Source: an uncultured Lachnospiraceae bacterium (GTDB lineage: Bacteria; Bacillota; Clostridia; Lachnospirales; Lachnospiraceae). Taken from it: DNA of 6,370 bases. Below are positions 1-6,201 of the stretch, piece after piece. A model generated the notes under the pieces. That model saw only the letters and a program-made list of their open reading frames with translations. It did not search any database and was not told the DNA's origin. The DNA is taken from contig CABUZU010000112.1 in assembly GCA_902496125.1 (NCBI GenBank), positions 1 to 6,370 on the forward strand, in the 5' to 3' direction. Made by a program: the position numbers and the translations under genes. How positions within the stretch are numbered: position 1 is the stretch's first letter; each line of letters starts with the position of its first letter.

Positions 1-145
1 AGGAACTAAGATTCATCCAGGCGTTAACGTAGGACGTGGCGGAGATGATACCTTATTCGCTTTAGTAGAAGGTGTTGTTAGATTCGAAAGAAAAGGCAGA
101 GACAAAAAACAGGTTTCTGTATATCCTAAAGTAGTAAACGAATAA
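1..145 (+). CDS. rpmA: 50S ribosomal protein L27, C-terminal part (5' end outside window)
   Basis: The reading frame starting at base 2 encodes 47 residues and ends in tandem TAA TAA at 143-148. It reads GTKIHPGVNVGRGGDDTLFA and continues through LVEGVVRFERKG to a tail ending PKVVNE. The signature GT-(K/R)-(I/F)-HPG-x-NVGRGGDDTLFA is the well-known core of bacterial L27, a large-subunit protein whose N-terminal tail (not visible here) reaches toward the peptidyl-transferase centre. Roughly the first half of the usual 85-95 residue protein lies before the window. The position directly before obgE matches the common rplU-rpmA-obgE order and supports the call. Confidence 0.97.
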   Translation, partial: GTKIHPGVNVGRGGDDTLFALVEGVVRFERKGRDKKQVSVYPKVVNE

Positions 146-160
146 TAAGAATGACATTTA

Positions 161-198
161 AAGAGCCGGTGCATATCAATGTGTACCGGCTTTCTTAA
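161..198 (+). terminator. Hairpin between rpmA and obgE, weak intrinsic terminator or attenuator
   Basis: An arm at about 162-174 (core GAGCCGGTGCAT) pairs with 181-193 (core GTGTACCGGCTTT) around a short loop at 175-180. Pairs 165-170 with 185-190 are perfect and GC-rich, and the outer pairs include G-U wobbles. The following T-run is short and interrupted (TTTCTT), so termination is probably partial. That would lower obgE and downstream expression relative to the ribosomal protein genes while still allowing read-through. No convincing separate promoter for obgE is visible in 199-240. Confidence 0.6.
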
Positions 199-240
199 TA
201 AAACATTGATAGATATTTTAAAGGAAGGAGAGAACAATTT

Positions 241-1533
241 ATGTTATTTGCTGACAGTGCGAGAGTTTTTATCAAATCTGGTGACGGTGGAAATGGTCAT
301 GTAAGTTTTCGTCGTGAGCTGTATGTACCAAATGGTGGACCTGACGGTGGCGATGGCGGCCGTGGTGGCGATATCATTTTCGTAGTAGATGAAGGTATGA
401 ATACCTTAGTAACATTTCGTCACACTAGAAAATATGTAGCAAAGAATGGACAAGAAGGTGGCAAACGTAGATGTCATGGTGCGGATGCAGATGATTTAAT
501 TGTAAAGGTTCCACCGGGAACGGTTATTAAAGAAGAAGAGTCAGGCAAAGTCATTGCGGATATGTCTGGTGACAATAAAAGAGAAGTCATTTTAAAAGGT
601 GGTAAGGGTGGTCTTGGAAATATGCATTTTGCCACTTCTACAATGCAAGTACCAAAGTATGCACAGCCTGGTAAGCCAGGACGTGAATTATGGGTACGTC
701 TTGAACTTAAGGTTATTGCAGATGTTGGATTAGTAGGATTTCCAAATGTAGGAAAATCAACCTTCCTTTCTAGAGTTACAAATGCAAAACCTAAGATTGC
801 AAACTATCACTTTACCACATTAACTCCAAATCTTGGGGTTGTAGACCTTGGTGGTGGCGAAGGATTTGTTATTGCAGACATTCCAGGATTAATCGAAGGT
901 GCAAGTGAAGGCGTTGGTCTTGGCCATGCATTTTTACGCCATGTAGAACGTACAAAGGTTATGATTCATATGGTAGATGCTGCAAGTGTGGAAGGCAGAG
1001 ACCCGATTGCAGATATCTATGCAATTAATAAAGAATTAGAAGCCTATGATAAAGAGTTAGCTTCTCGTCCTCAGGTTATTGCAGCGAATAAAATTGATGC
1101 AATTTATGAAGGCGAAGAAGGAGAAAGCCCAATTGATAAAATTCGTAAGGAATTTGAACCAAAGGGAATTAAAGTATTTGCAATTTCTGCGGTTAGTGGT
1201 AAAGGCTTAAAGGAATTATTATATTATGTAAATGACTTATTGAAGAATTTTGATAATAAGCCGGTTGTATTTGAAAAAGAATACGAAGTAGATTATCCAG
1301 ATGATGAACAACTACCATTTACCGTTACAATGGAAAAAGAAGGACTTTATTTAGTAGAAGGTCCTCGTGTAGAAAAGATGTTAGGTTATACAAACTTAGA
1401 TTCTGAAAAAGGATTTGCATTCTTCCAGAAATTCTTAAAAGAGACAGGTATCTTAAAAGAATTAGAAGAAAAAGGAATCAAGGATGGAGATACTGTTAGA
1501 CTCTATAATCTAGAATTTGATTACTATAAATAA
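241..1533 (+). CDS. obgE: Obg family GTPase (CgtA), ribosome assembly
   Basis: This is the essential Obg/CgtA GTPase, which binds the 50S subunit late in assembly and links growth to nucleotide status. The 430-residue product has three parts in order. First is the glycine-rich Obg fold, residues 1-158, with dense GG pairs such as GGPDGGDGGRGGD at 32-44. Second is the G domain: G1 GFPNVGKS 166-173, switch region FTTLTPNLG 191-199, G3 DIPG 213-216, G4 NKID 283-286 and G5 SAVSG 316-320. Third is a C-terminal OCT domain, about 350-430, as in Firmicute homologues. Length is normal for the family. The ATG follows AAGGAAGGAG at 221-230 with about 10 bases of spacing. It is probably cotranscribed with rpmA upstream and with yhbY, whose ribosome binding site begins 2 bases after this stop. 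Confidence 0.98.
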   Translation: MLFADSARVFIKSGDGGNGHVSFRRELYVPNGGPDGGDGGRGGDIIFVVDEGMNTLVTFRHTRKYVAKNGQEGGKRRCHGADADDLIVKVPPGTVIKEEESGKVIADMSGDNKREVILKGGKGGLGNMHFATSTMQVPKYAQPGKPGRELWVRLELKVIADVGLVGFPNVGKSTFLSRVTNAKPKIANYHFTTLTPNLGVVDLGGGEGFVIADIPGLIEGASEGVGLGHAFLRHVERTKVMIHMVDAASVEGRDPIADIYAINKELEAYDKELASRPQVIAANKIDAIYEGEEGESPIDKIRKEFEPKGIKVFAISAVSGKGLKELLYYVNDLLKNFDNKPVVFEKEYEVDYPDDEQLPFTVTMEKEGLYLVEGPRVEKMLGYTNLDSEKGFAFFQKFLKETGILKELEEKGIKDGDTVRLYNLEFDYYK

Positions 1534-1546
1534 TAAGGAGAAATTT

Positions 1547-1837
1547 ATGACAAGTAAGCAAAGAGCCTATTTAAAGGGTGAAGCAATGACAATGGAACCA
1601 ATTTTCCAATTAGGAAAATCTAGTCTTACACCAGAGTTTACAAAGGCAATTGATGAAGCCTTAGAAGCAAGAGAATTAATTAAAATCAATGTATTAAAGA
1701 ATTGTTTTGACGATCCAAAAGCACTTGCACAGGTTGTAGCAGAAAGAACGAAAGCAGAAGTTGTGCAAGTAATTGGTAGAAAAATTGTACTATTTCGTCA
1801 AAAAAAGGAAAATAGTAAATATACACTTCCTAGATAA
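1547..1837 (+). CDS. yhbY: YhbY/YqeI family CRM-domain RNA-binding protein
   Basis: A 96-residue single CRM (CRS1-YhbY) domain protein. The family associates with pre-50S particles and is thought to help ribosome assembly. The recognisable pattern is KQRAYLKGEAM at the N-terminus, PIFQLGKSSLT at 18-28, ALEARELIKI at 38-47, and VVQVIGRKIVLFR near 72-84, ending in LPR. The frame is open back to an ATG at 1517, inside obgE. I chose 1547 because AAGGAG at 1535-1540 sits 6 bases before it and the protein then begins like known homologues. The RNA-contacting GxxG loop reads GKSS here, so the second glycine is a serine. It lies between obgE and nadD in an evident operon. Confidence 0.93.
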   Translation: MTSKQRAYLKGEAMTMEPIFQLGKSSLTPEFTKAIDEALEARELIKINVLKNCFDDPKALAQVVAERTKAEVVQVIGRKIVLFRQKKENSKYTLPR

Positions 1838-1855
1838 ATAGTTAGGGGGCATATG

Positions 1856-2467
1856 ATGAGTATTGAAAAAATTGGAATTATGGGTGGGACGTTTAGTCCT
1901 ATCCATGTTGGACATTTAATATTAGCACAAGGAGCTTGTGAGGAGTATCAATTAGATAAAATTGTATTTTTACCTAATAGGCAACCTCCTCATAAAAGAG
2001 GAACGGGAGTGCTAGATGAAAAGCACCGTGCAGCAATGGTAAAACTTGCAATTTCAGATAATGCACATTTTGAATTTTCAGATATGGAATTAAAGAGGAC
2101 GGGATTTTCTTATACCGCAGATACCTTACAAGAGTTTTGTAAGAGGTATCCAGGAAAAGAGTATTACTTCTTAGTAGGTGCTGATTCATTAGATTATATT
2201 GACCAATGGTATAAACCAGAAACAATTTTTCAATTAGCACATATATTAGCAGCTCCTAGAGGTAATTTGACCTTAGAAGAAATGGAAAAGAAAGCACAGG
2301 TACTTCGAAAGAAATACGGTGCAAAAATTAGTCTTTTACATCAGCCTAATATTGAAATTTCTAGCAATTATATAAGAGGTCTTATAAAAAAAGGAATGTC
2401 GATTAGGTATTATGTTCCAAAAGAAGTAGAAGAATATATTAGTGAAAATGGTTTATACAGAGGTTAA
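1856..2467 (+). CDS. nadD: Nicotinate-nucleotide adenylyltransferase
   Basis: This enzyme adenylates nicotinate mononucleotide with ATP to give deamido-NAD, a step common to de novo and salvage NAD synthesis in the cytosol. In the 203-residue product the nucleotidyltransferase signature GGTFSPIHVGH is at residues 10-20, with the HxGH histidines at 17 and 20. PPHK is at 44-47, VGADS at 107-111 followed by the conserved W at 118, and ISSNYIR at 168-174 matches the C-terminal SSTxIR ATP-binding motif with T replaced by N. Length is normal. Two in-frame ATGs occur, at 1853 and 1856. The AGGGGG at 1844-1849 leaves 3 and 6 bases respectively, so 1856 is preferred; the alternative adds one Met. It is followed after 5 bases by yqeK, a very common pairing in Firmicutes. 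Confidence 0.96.
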   Translation: MSIEKIGIMGGTFSPIHVGHLILAQGACEEYQLDKIVFLPNRQPPHKRGTGVLDEKHRAAMVKLAISDNAHFEFSDMELKRTGFSYTADTLQEFCKRYPGKEYYFLVGADSLDYIDQWYKPETIFQLAHILAAPRGNLTLEEMEKKAQVLRKKYGAKISLLHQPNIEISSNYIRGLIKKGMSIRYYVPKEVEEYISENGLYRG

Positions 2468-2472
2468 GTGTG

Positions 2473-3063
2473 ATGAAAGAAGAAGTAATTGAAATTCGTA
2501 AAAAATTAAAAAAGAAATTAAATCCGAAACGTTATGAGCACACATTAGGTGTTGCCTATACTTCACAAGCTTTAGCGATGCGTTATGGTGAAGATTTAGG
2601 AAAGGCACAGCTTGGAGGACTTTTACATGACTGTGCAAGAGAATTTGAACATGAAGAGATTTATAAAAGATGTCTAAAAGAAGGAATTTCTATTACGAAG
2701 GAAGAAGAAAATAATAAAGTATTACTTCATGCAAAGTATGGTAGTTTTTTAGCAGAGAAAAAGTATGGAATAACCGATGAAGAAATTTTGTCAGCAATTC
2801 GTTTTCATACCACTGGAAAGCCTGAAATGACCTTGTTAGAAAAGATTGTCTATTTGGCAGACTATATAGAGCCAGATAGAGACAAAGCCCCAAATCTTTT
2901 GGAAATTAGAAAAATGGCTTTTATCGATATTGACGAGGCAATTTATGAAACTCTTCACGATGTATTAGATTATTTAGATGGAAATGTGGATTCTAAGTCT
3001 GAGTCTTTAAAGGCTTATCAGTATTATAAAAAGATTCATGACGAAAAAGAAACAAAGAGGTAA
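2473..3063 (+). CDS. yqeK: YqeK family HD-domain symmetrical Ap4A hydrolase
   Basis: A 196-residue HD-superfamily protein. The YqeK family hydrolyses diadenosine tetraphosphate symmetrically to two ADP using a di-iron centre. Visible metal ligands are H23 (RYEHTLGV), H52-D53 (LLHDCAREFE), H86 (LLHAKYG), H112 (RFHTTG) and D130 (YLADYIEPDR), all in the expected order. The family motifs CAREF and ADYIEPDR make YqeK specific rather than a generic HD protein. Translation may begin at GTG 2470 or ATG 2473; AGAGG at 2459-2463 fits both (6 or 9 bases), and I chose the ATG. It starts just after the nadD stop and ends 3 bases before the rsfS ATG, so translation is probably coupled. Confidence 0.93.
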   Translation: MKEEVIEIRKKLKKKLNPKRYEHTLGVAYTSQALAMRYGEDLGKAQLGGLLHDCAREFEHEEIYKRCLKEGISITKEEENNKVLLHAKYGSFLAEKKYGITDEEILSAIRFHTTGKPEMTLLEKIVYLADYIEPDRDKAPNLLEIRKMAFIDIDEAIYETLHDVLDYLDGNVDSKSESLKAYQYYKKIHDEKETKR

Positions 3064-3066
3064 ATT

Positions 3067-3417
3067 ATGGATAGTATTAAAAATATGGTAAAAATTGCAC
3101 ATGAAGCGTTAGATGAAAAGATGGCTGAAGAAATTACAATTATTGATATTTCAAAGGTATCAACCGTTGCAGATTATTTCATTATTGCAAATGGTAGAAA
3201 TAGCAATCAAGTACAGGCAATTGTAGATAATGTTACAGAAAAATTAGGCAGAGCTGGATATGATTATCGTCAAATTGAAGGTTATCAAGAAGCACGTTGG
3301 GTACTTTTAGATTATCAAGATGTAGTTATTCATGTATTTTCTAGCGATGACAGACGTTTTTATGATTTAGAAAGAATCTGGAGAGATGGTTCTTTAGTAG
3401 AAGTTGATAATTTATAA
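3067..3417 (+). CDS. rsfS: Ribosomal silencing factor RsfS
   Basis: RsfS (YbeB, YqeL, DUF143) binds ribosomal protein L14 on the 50S subunit and blocks joining of the 30S, which saves energy when nutrients are short. The 116-residue product shows the family landmarks: ADYFIIANG at 35-43, EGYQEARWVLLDY at 71-83, VVIHVF at 86-91 and FYDLERIW at 98-105. The length is typical. The ATG lies 6 bases after AAGAGG at 3055-3060, which overlaps the 3' end of yqeK, so this is the last gene of the operon. A strong hairpin follows immediately after the TAA. Confidence 0.96.
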   Translation: MDSIKNMVKIAHEALDEKMAEEITIIDISKVSTVADYFIIANGRNSNQVQAIVDNVTEKLGRAGYDYRQIEGYQEARWVLLDYQDVVIHVFSSDDRRFYDLERIWRDGSLVEVDNL

Positions 3418-3456
3418 AAAAATGGGACTTCCTATAAAAAGGAAGTCCTATTTTTT
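3415..3456. terminator. Bidirectional intrinsic terminator between rsfS and lexA
   Basis: GGACTTCC at 3425-3432 pairs perfectly with GGAAGTCC at 3441-3448 around the loop TATAAAAA. A G-T wobble and several A-T pairs extend the base of the stem. A run of T follows on the + strand (3451-3456), and a run of A precedes it (3416-3422), which reads as T on the - strand. The hairpin therefore can end rsfS transcripts from the left and lexA transcripts from the right. It overlaps both stop codons. Confidence 0.9.
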
Positions 3457-4072
3457 ATGAAATGTGAAAACGTAATAGACCAGTTACCTTACCTAAAATA
3501 GTAACATCGGGCAAAATAATAGGATCCATGGTGTCATTCTCAGGCTGTAAACGAATATGGTCGTCTTCTTTAAAGAAACGTTTTACTGTAGCAGAATCGT
3601 CTACTAGTGCAACAACAATTTCACCATTTTCAGCAGTAGAACATTGTTCTACAATGATTTGGTCACCATTAAAGATACCACAGTTAATCATACTGTCGCC
3701 CTTTACATTTAAAATAAATAAATCCTTATTAGGAAGGCGATCAGCTAAAAGTGGAATATAAGATTCAATATTCTCCTGTGCTAAGATAGGAGTTCCTGCT
3801 GCTACAGTACCGATTACAGGAATGTTAATTAAATCCTTACGTAATGTATTGAAGCTTTCATCTAATACTTCAATTGCACGTGGTTTTGCTGGATCCTTGC
3901 GGATGTAGCCCTCTTGTTCCAAAATAGATAAGTATTTGTGAACAGAAGAGGTAGACTTAAAATTAACTGCGTTACAAATATCACGAACTGATGGTGGATA
4001 TCCGCAACGTTTTACTTCAGATTTAATAAAATCTAAAATTTGTTGTTTTTTGATAAGTGATTTTTTGGACAT
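3455..4072 (-). CDS. lexA: SOS repressor LexA
   Basis: LexA represses DNA-damage genes and is inactivated by RecA-stimulated self-cleavage. The 205-residue product has an N-terminal winged helix, residues 1-68, with the Firmicute pattern GYPPSVRDIC at 24-33, TSSVHKYL at 41-48 and RKDPAKPRAIEVLD at 58-71. The S24 peptidase domain spans about 83-205. The cleavage site lies in VAAGTP, between A92 and G93. The catalytic pair is S127 in GDSM and K164 in TVKRFF. All functional residues are present and the length is normal. On the - strand TGAGGT (4079-4084) is 6 bases before the ATG. A promoter and a likely SOS box lie upstream, suggesting autoregulation. It is convergent with rsfS and divergent from the DUF218 gene. 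Confidence 0.97.
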   Translation of the reverse strand: MSKKSLIKKQQILDFIKSEVKRCGYPPSVRDICNAVNFKSTSSVHKYLSILEQEGYIRKDPAKPRAIEVLDESFNTLRKDLINIPVIGTVAAGTPILAQENIESYIPLLADRLPNKDLFILNVKGDSMINCGIFNGDQIIVEQCSTAENGEIVVALVDDSATVKRFFKEDDHIRLQPENDTMDPIILPDVTILGKVTGLLRFHIS

Positions 4073-4100
4073 AAAAATACCTCATGATTTTTTTATTTTT

Positions 4101-4129
4101 ATCATAGCATAGTTTTTGGAAAAATGCAA
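4101..4129 (-). promoter_or_regulatory. Putative sigma-A promoter of lexA
   Basis: Read on the - strand, TTGCAT (4129-4124) and TATGAT (4106-4101) are separated by 17 bases, close to the TTGACA-N17-TATAAT consensus. The -10 element is about 28 bases upstream of the lexA ATG, leaving a short leader that contains the ribosome binding site. Spacing and match are good for a sequence-only prediction. Confidence 0.7.
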
Positions 4130-4137
4130 GTAAATAT

Positions 4138-4149
4138 AAACAATTGTTC
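4138..4149. promoter_or_regulatory. Candidate LexA operator (SOS box)
   Basis: AAACAATTGTTC contains the 10-bp perfect palindrome AACAATTGTT and differs by one base from the Gram-positive LexA core GAAC-N4-GTTC. It lies 8 bases upstream of the predicted lexA -35 element, where bound repressor could block RNA polymerase, as expected for lexA autoregulation. It is also about 104 bases upstream of the divergent DUF218 start. No equivalent is found beside the second DUF218 copy near 6080-6110. Confidence 0.65.
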
Positions 4150-4155
4150 ATTTTT

Positions 4156-4252
4156 AAATTTTAATAATAACTTAAGTTTATCATAAGAAAGTAAATATAG
4201 TAAATTTAAACATTTTATGATAAGATAAAAATAAAACTTAGGAGGAAAAATA
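4156..4252 (+). repeat. Direct repeat copy A: conserved leader of DUF218 gene 1
   Basis: This non-coding stretch matches 6105-6201 with about seven substitutions and two one-base indels by hand count, roughly 91% identity, and ends at the DUF218 start codon in both copies. It includes the palindrome AACTTAAGTT, the sequence TTTATCATAAGAAAG, an AT-rich segment and the shared ACTTAGGAGG ribosome binding site. This copy also has TTATCATAA (4178-4186) with its inverted partner TTATGATAA (4215-4223). A possible promoter TTAAGT-N18-TATAGT (4172-4201) is weak. Together with 4073-4155 it fills the lexA-DUF218 intergenic region. Confidence 0.85.
4169..4178. promoter_or_regulatory. Conserved palindrome upstream of DUF218 gene 1, possible operator
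   Basis: AACTTAAGTT is a perfect 10-bp palindrome. It recurs unchanged at 6118-6127 at the same distance from the second DUF218 gene. Conservation in both leaders suggests a protein binding site, but no regulator can be named and AT-rich DNA produces such palindromes by chance. Confidence 0.3.
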
Positions 4253-4996
4253 TTGAATAAAATCTGGTATATTTTAGGAGTAATTTCTCTGGTATATTTT
4301 ACAGGAGCTTTTTATTCTTCAGGAATGTCGAATAAGTTTATTATTTTTTGGTTAATACTTGGCATCATTTGTATCATTATTGGATGTATTCCAAATAAAG
4401 TGCAAACCATTTCAAGGCTTTCAACGCCGATGAAAGCTGTATTAACCTTTCTACTAGTTGTTTGTATTTCATTTGTGGGAATTTTAGAAGGTTGTGTTAT
4501 TAGTGGATTTGTAAATCAACCACCGAAAGATTTGGATTATATTATTGTCTTAGGGGCACAGGTAAAGTGGTCTGGAATGAGTAAAATTTTAAAACAACGA
4601 ACGGATGCAGCAGGTGAATATTTATTAGAAAATCCAACTACTAAGGTTGTTGTATCAGGTGGAAAGGGCTATAATGAACCAACTTCTGAGGCTTATGCTA
4701 TGGAAGAATATTTAATAAAAGAATATCATATTTCAAAAGATAGAATTATTAGTGAAGACAAATCTACATCGACAGCTGAAAATATTGCATTTAGCAAAAA
4801 ATATGTTCCTCTCGATTCAAAAGTTGGAATTGTAACTAGTAACTTCCATGCATTTCGAGCTGGAAAAATAGCTAAAAAGGCAGGATTTAAAAAAGTTCAT
4901 ACCGTTCCTGCATTTTCAGAACTTTCACAACTTCCAACTAATATGATTCGAGAAGGATTGGCATTATTTAAAGACTGGTTTGTTAGAAACATTTAA
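4253..4996 (+). CDS. Membrane-anchored DUF218 (YdcF/SanA/ElyC-like) protein, copy 1
   Basis: The 247-residue product has three hydrophobic segments at about residues 4-21, 29-46 and 61-83, followed by a DUF218 domain from about 95 to the end. Family motifs seen are DYIIVLGAQV 95-104, VVSGGKG 133-139, EDKSTSTAEN 168-177 and TSNFHAFRA 195-203, which form the putative active pocket. DUF218 proteins such as SanA and ElyC are linked to cell-envelope integrity and undecaprenyl-carrier metabolism, but the reaction is not settled. An extracellular catalytic domain here is inference. Translation starts at TTG, 7 bases after AGGAGG (4240-4245); the paralogue downstream has the same TTG. The gene has its own leader and terminator, so it is probably monocistronic. 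A specific symbol is not assigned. Confidence 0.88.
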   Translation: MNKIWYILGVISLVYFTGAFYSSGMSNKFIIFWLILGIICIIIGCIPNKVQTISRLSTPMKAVLTFLLVVCISFVGILEGCVISGFVNQPPKDLDYIIVLGAQVKWSGMSKILKQRTDAAGEYLLENPTTKVVVSGGKGYNEPTSEAYAMEEYLIKEYHISKDRIISEDKSTSTAENIAFSKKYVPLDSKVGIVTSNFHAFRAGKIAKKAGFKKVHTVPAFSELSQLPTNMIREGLALFKDWFVRNI

Positions 4997-5047
4997 AAAA
5001 GTAAGAACGACCATTTTCTGATATTGAAAATGGTCGTTCTTATTTTT
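4995..5047. terminator. Long bidirectional terminator between DUF218 gene 1 and the recombinase
   Basis: A perfect 17-bp stem pairs 5002-5018 with 5026-5042 around the 7-base loop TGATATT. The + strand continues with TTTTT (5043-5047), and the - strand reads TTTTTT from 5000 to 4995, so it can terminate both convergent genes. It overlaps the last bases of both reading frames. Confidence 0.92.
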
Positions 5048-6089
5048 AATCTCTTCTTAAATGAACTTTATTTCTCGCACTTCTTCGCTTTTCATCTCCG
5101 ATTGCTGCATAATGTCTCTTTGTTGTATTGACATCTTTATGCCCTAACACATCGGCTACTAAATAAATATCACCTGTTTCTTGATAAAGACTTGTACCAT
5201 AGGTGCTACGAAGTTTATGAGGGGTAATTTTCTTTAGTTGAACTGCCGCCTGTGTATATTTCTTTACTAATAATTCTACACTTCTTACACTGATTCGTTT
5301 CTTTTGAATGGATAAAAATAGTGCATCTTCATGGCCCTCACGAGCCAAAATTAGTTTTCTTTGTGCTAAATAATCTGCTAACACTTCTTCTACCTCGTCA
5401 CCAAAGTAGATAATAACTTCTTTTCCACCTTTTCGGTGAATTTTTATTCCACAGTTTTTTAAATCCACATCTTTTATATCAATTCCTACACATTCTGAAA
5501 CACGAATACCAGTTCCAAGCATAAGCATAATCATTGCAAGGTCACGTTTTCTAGTATGTGAGTGGTATGATTTTTGTTTCTTTGTCAGATTCTCACCTGA
5601 ATCAATCGAATCTAATAAAATAGCAACCTCATCTGGCTCTAAATGAACAATTACTTTATCGTGTTTTTTAGGCATTTCAATTAAGGCAGCAGGATTATAA
5701 GAAATTAGTTCTCTACGATAAAAATAATTATAAAAAGTACGAAGAGTAGAAACTTTTCTCATAATTCCTTCTGTTTGATTTAAATGCTCATCATCGTCTT
5801 TTTCATAATACTTTAAATATTCCATATATTTTTCTAAATCACGAGGAGCTAAATGTTCTAATACAGAAAGTGGAAGTGTTTTACTAGTATAATCAGTACA
5901 TTCTTCTTGATTTTTTAATAAATAATCAAAAAAGATTCGTAAATCATATGCATAGGCAATTCGAGTCCGAGAAGAAGTCGTCTGTTCAATTCCACGAAAG
6001 AAATCACCAACAAAATCTGGGAGATCTTCTAATAAATTTCTAAGTTTTGTTGTATTTTGTATATCAATTTGTTCATGATAAGGACGCAT
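5046..6089 (-). CDS. Tyrosine recombinase/integrase, XerC/XerD-like
   Basis: A 347-residue site-specific recombinase that would break and rejoin DNA through a covalent tyrosine intermediate. An N-terminal SAM-like core-binding domain spans about 24-130 and the catalytic domain about 148-340. All six active-site residues are visible: R196 (GTGIRVSE), K220 (HRKGGK), H291 and R294 (TPHKLRST), H317 (VLGHKD) and nucleophile Y327 (RHYAAI). It is longer than typical XerC/XerD (about 300), with an N-terminal extension and extra segments near 95-108 and 163-180. The ATG is preceded on the - strand by AGAAGG (6096-6101) at 6 bases. No phage genes, excisionase or att site are seen nearby. Composition resembles its neighbours, so a resident chromosomal recombinase is as likely as a mobile-element remnant. 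No clear promoter was found. Confidence 0.9.
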   Translation of the reverse strand: MRPYHEQIDIQNTTKLRNLLEDLPDFVGDFFRGIEQTTSSRTRIAYAYDLRIFFDYLLKNQEECTDYTSKTLPLSVLEHLAPRDLEKYMEYLKYYEKDDDEHLNQTEGIMRKVSTLRTFYNYFYRRELISYNPAALIEMPKKHDKVIVHLEPDEVAILLDSIDSGENLTKKQKSYHSHTRKRDLAMIMLMLGTGIRVSECVGIDIKDVDLKNCGIKIHRKGGKEVIIYFGDEVEEVLADYLAQRKLILAREGHEDALFLSIQKKRISVRSVELLVKKYTQAAVQLKKITPHKLRSTYGTSLYQETGDIYLVADVLGHKDVNTTKRHYAAIGDEKRRSARNKVHLRRD

Positions 6090-6104
6090 AAAAAACCTTC
6101 TTTC

Positions 6105-6201
6105 AAATTTTAATCATAACTTAAGTTTATCATAAGAAAGAAAATATAGCAAATTTAAACATCTTATGGTATCATAAAATAAAACTTAGGAGGAAAAAAT
6201 A
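6105..6201 (+). repeat. Direct repeat copy B: conserved leader of DUF218 gene 2
   Basis: Second copy of the leader at 4156-4252, offset by 1949 bases, in the same orientation and again directly before a TTG-started DUF218 gene. The palindrome AACTTAAGTT is at 6118-6127. The copy differs mainly around 6166-6175, where TTATGATAAGAT of copy A becomes TTATGGTATCAT, so the inverted-repeat partner seen in copy A is altered. It also forms the region upstream of the divergent recombinase gene. Confidence 0.85.

Noticed and set aside
1517..1546. Upstream ATG extending yhbY by ten codons
   Set aside because: It begins inside obgE without a ribosome binding site, while the ATG at 1547 has AAGGAG at ideal spacing and gives the family's normal N-terminus.
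1974..2240. 88-codon open frame on the - strand inside nadD
   Set aside because: Antisense shadow of a well-conserved gene with no supporting start signals. The same applies to the - strand frames at 13-237, 2453-2638 and 2693-2893.
3528..3761. 77-codon open frame on the + strand
   Set aside because: It lies wholly antisense to lexA, has no ribosome binding site and resembles no known protein; lexA is unambiguous.
4169..4201. Complete dif-type recombination site
   Set aside because: Only one arm resembles a dif half-site and it has an inserted base; the second arm does not match, so no attachment site is annotated.
4073..4252. Riboswitch or small RNA in the lexA-DUF218 intergenic region
   Set aside because: The region is AT-rich with no recognisable conserved aptamer core or GC-rich stems; promoters and an operator explain it better.
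5002..5042. Inverted repeat as the terminal repeat of an insertion sequence
   Set aside because: The two arms are adjacent with a 7-base loop and T-runs on both sides, sitting between convergent genes, which is the form of a terminator.
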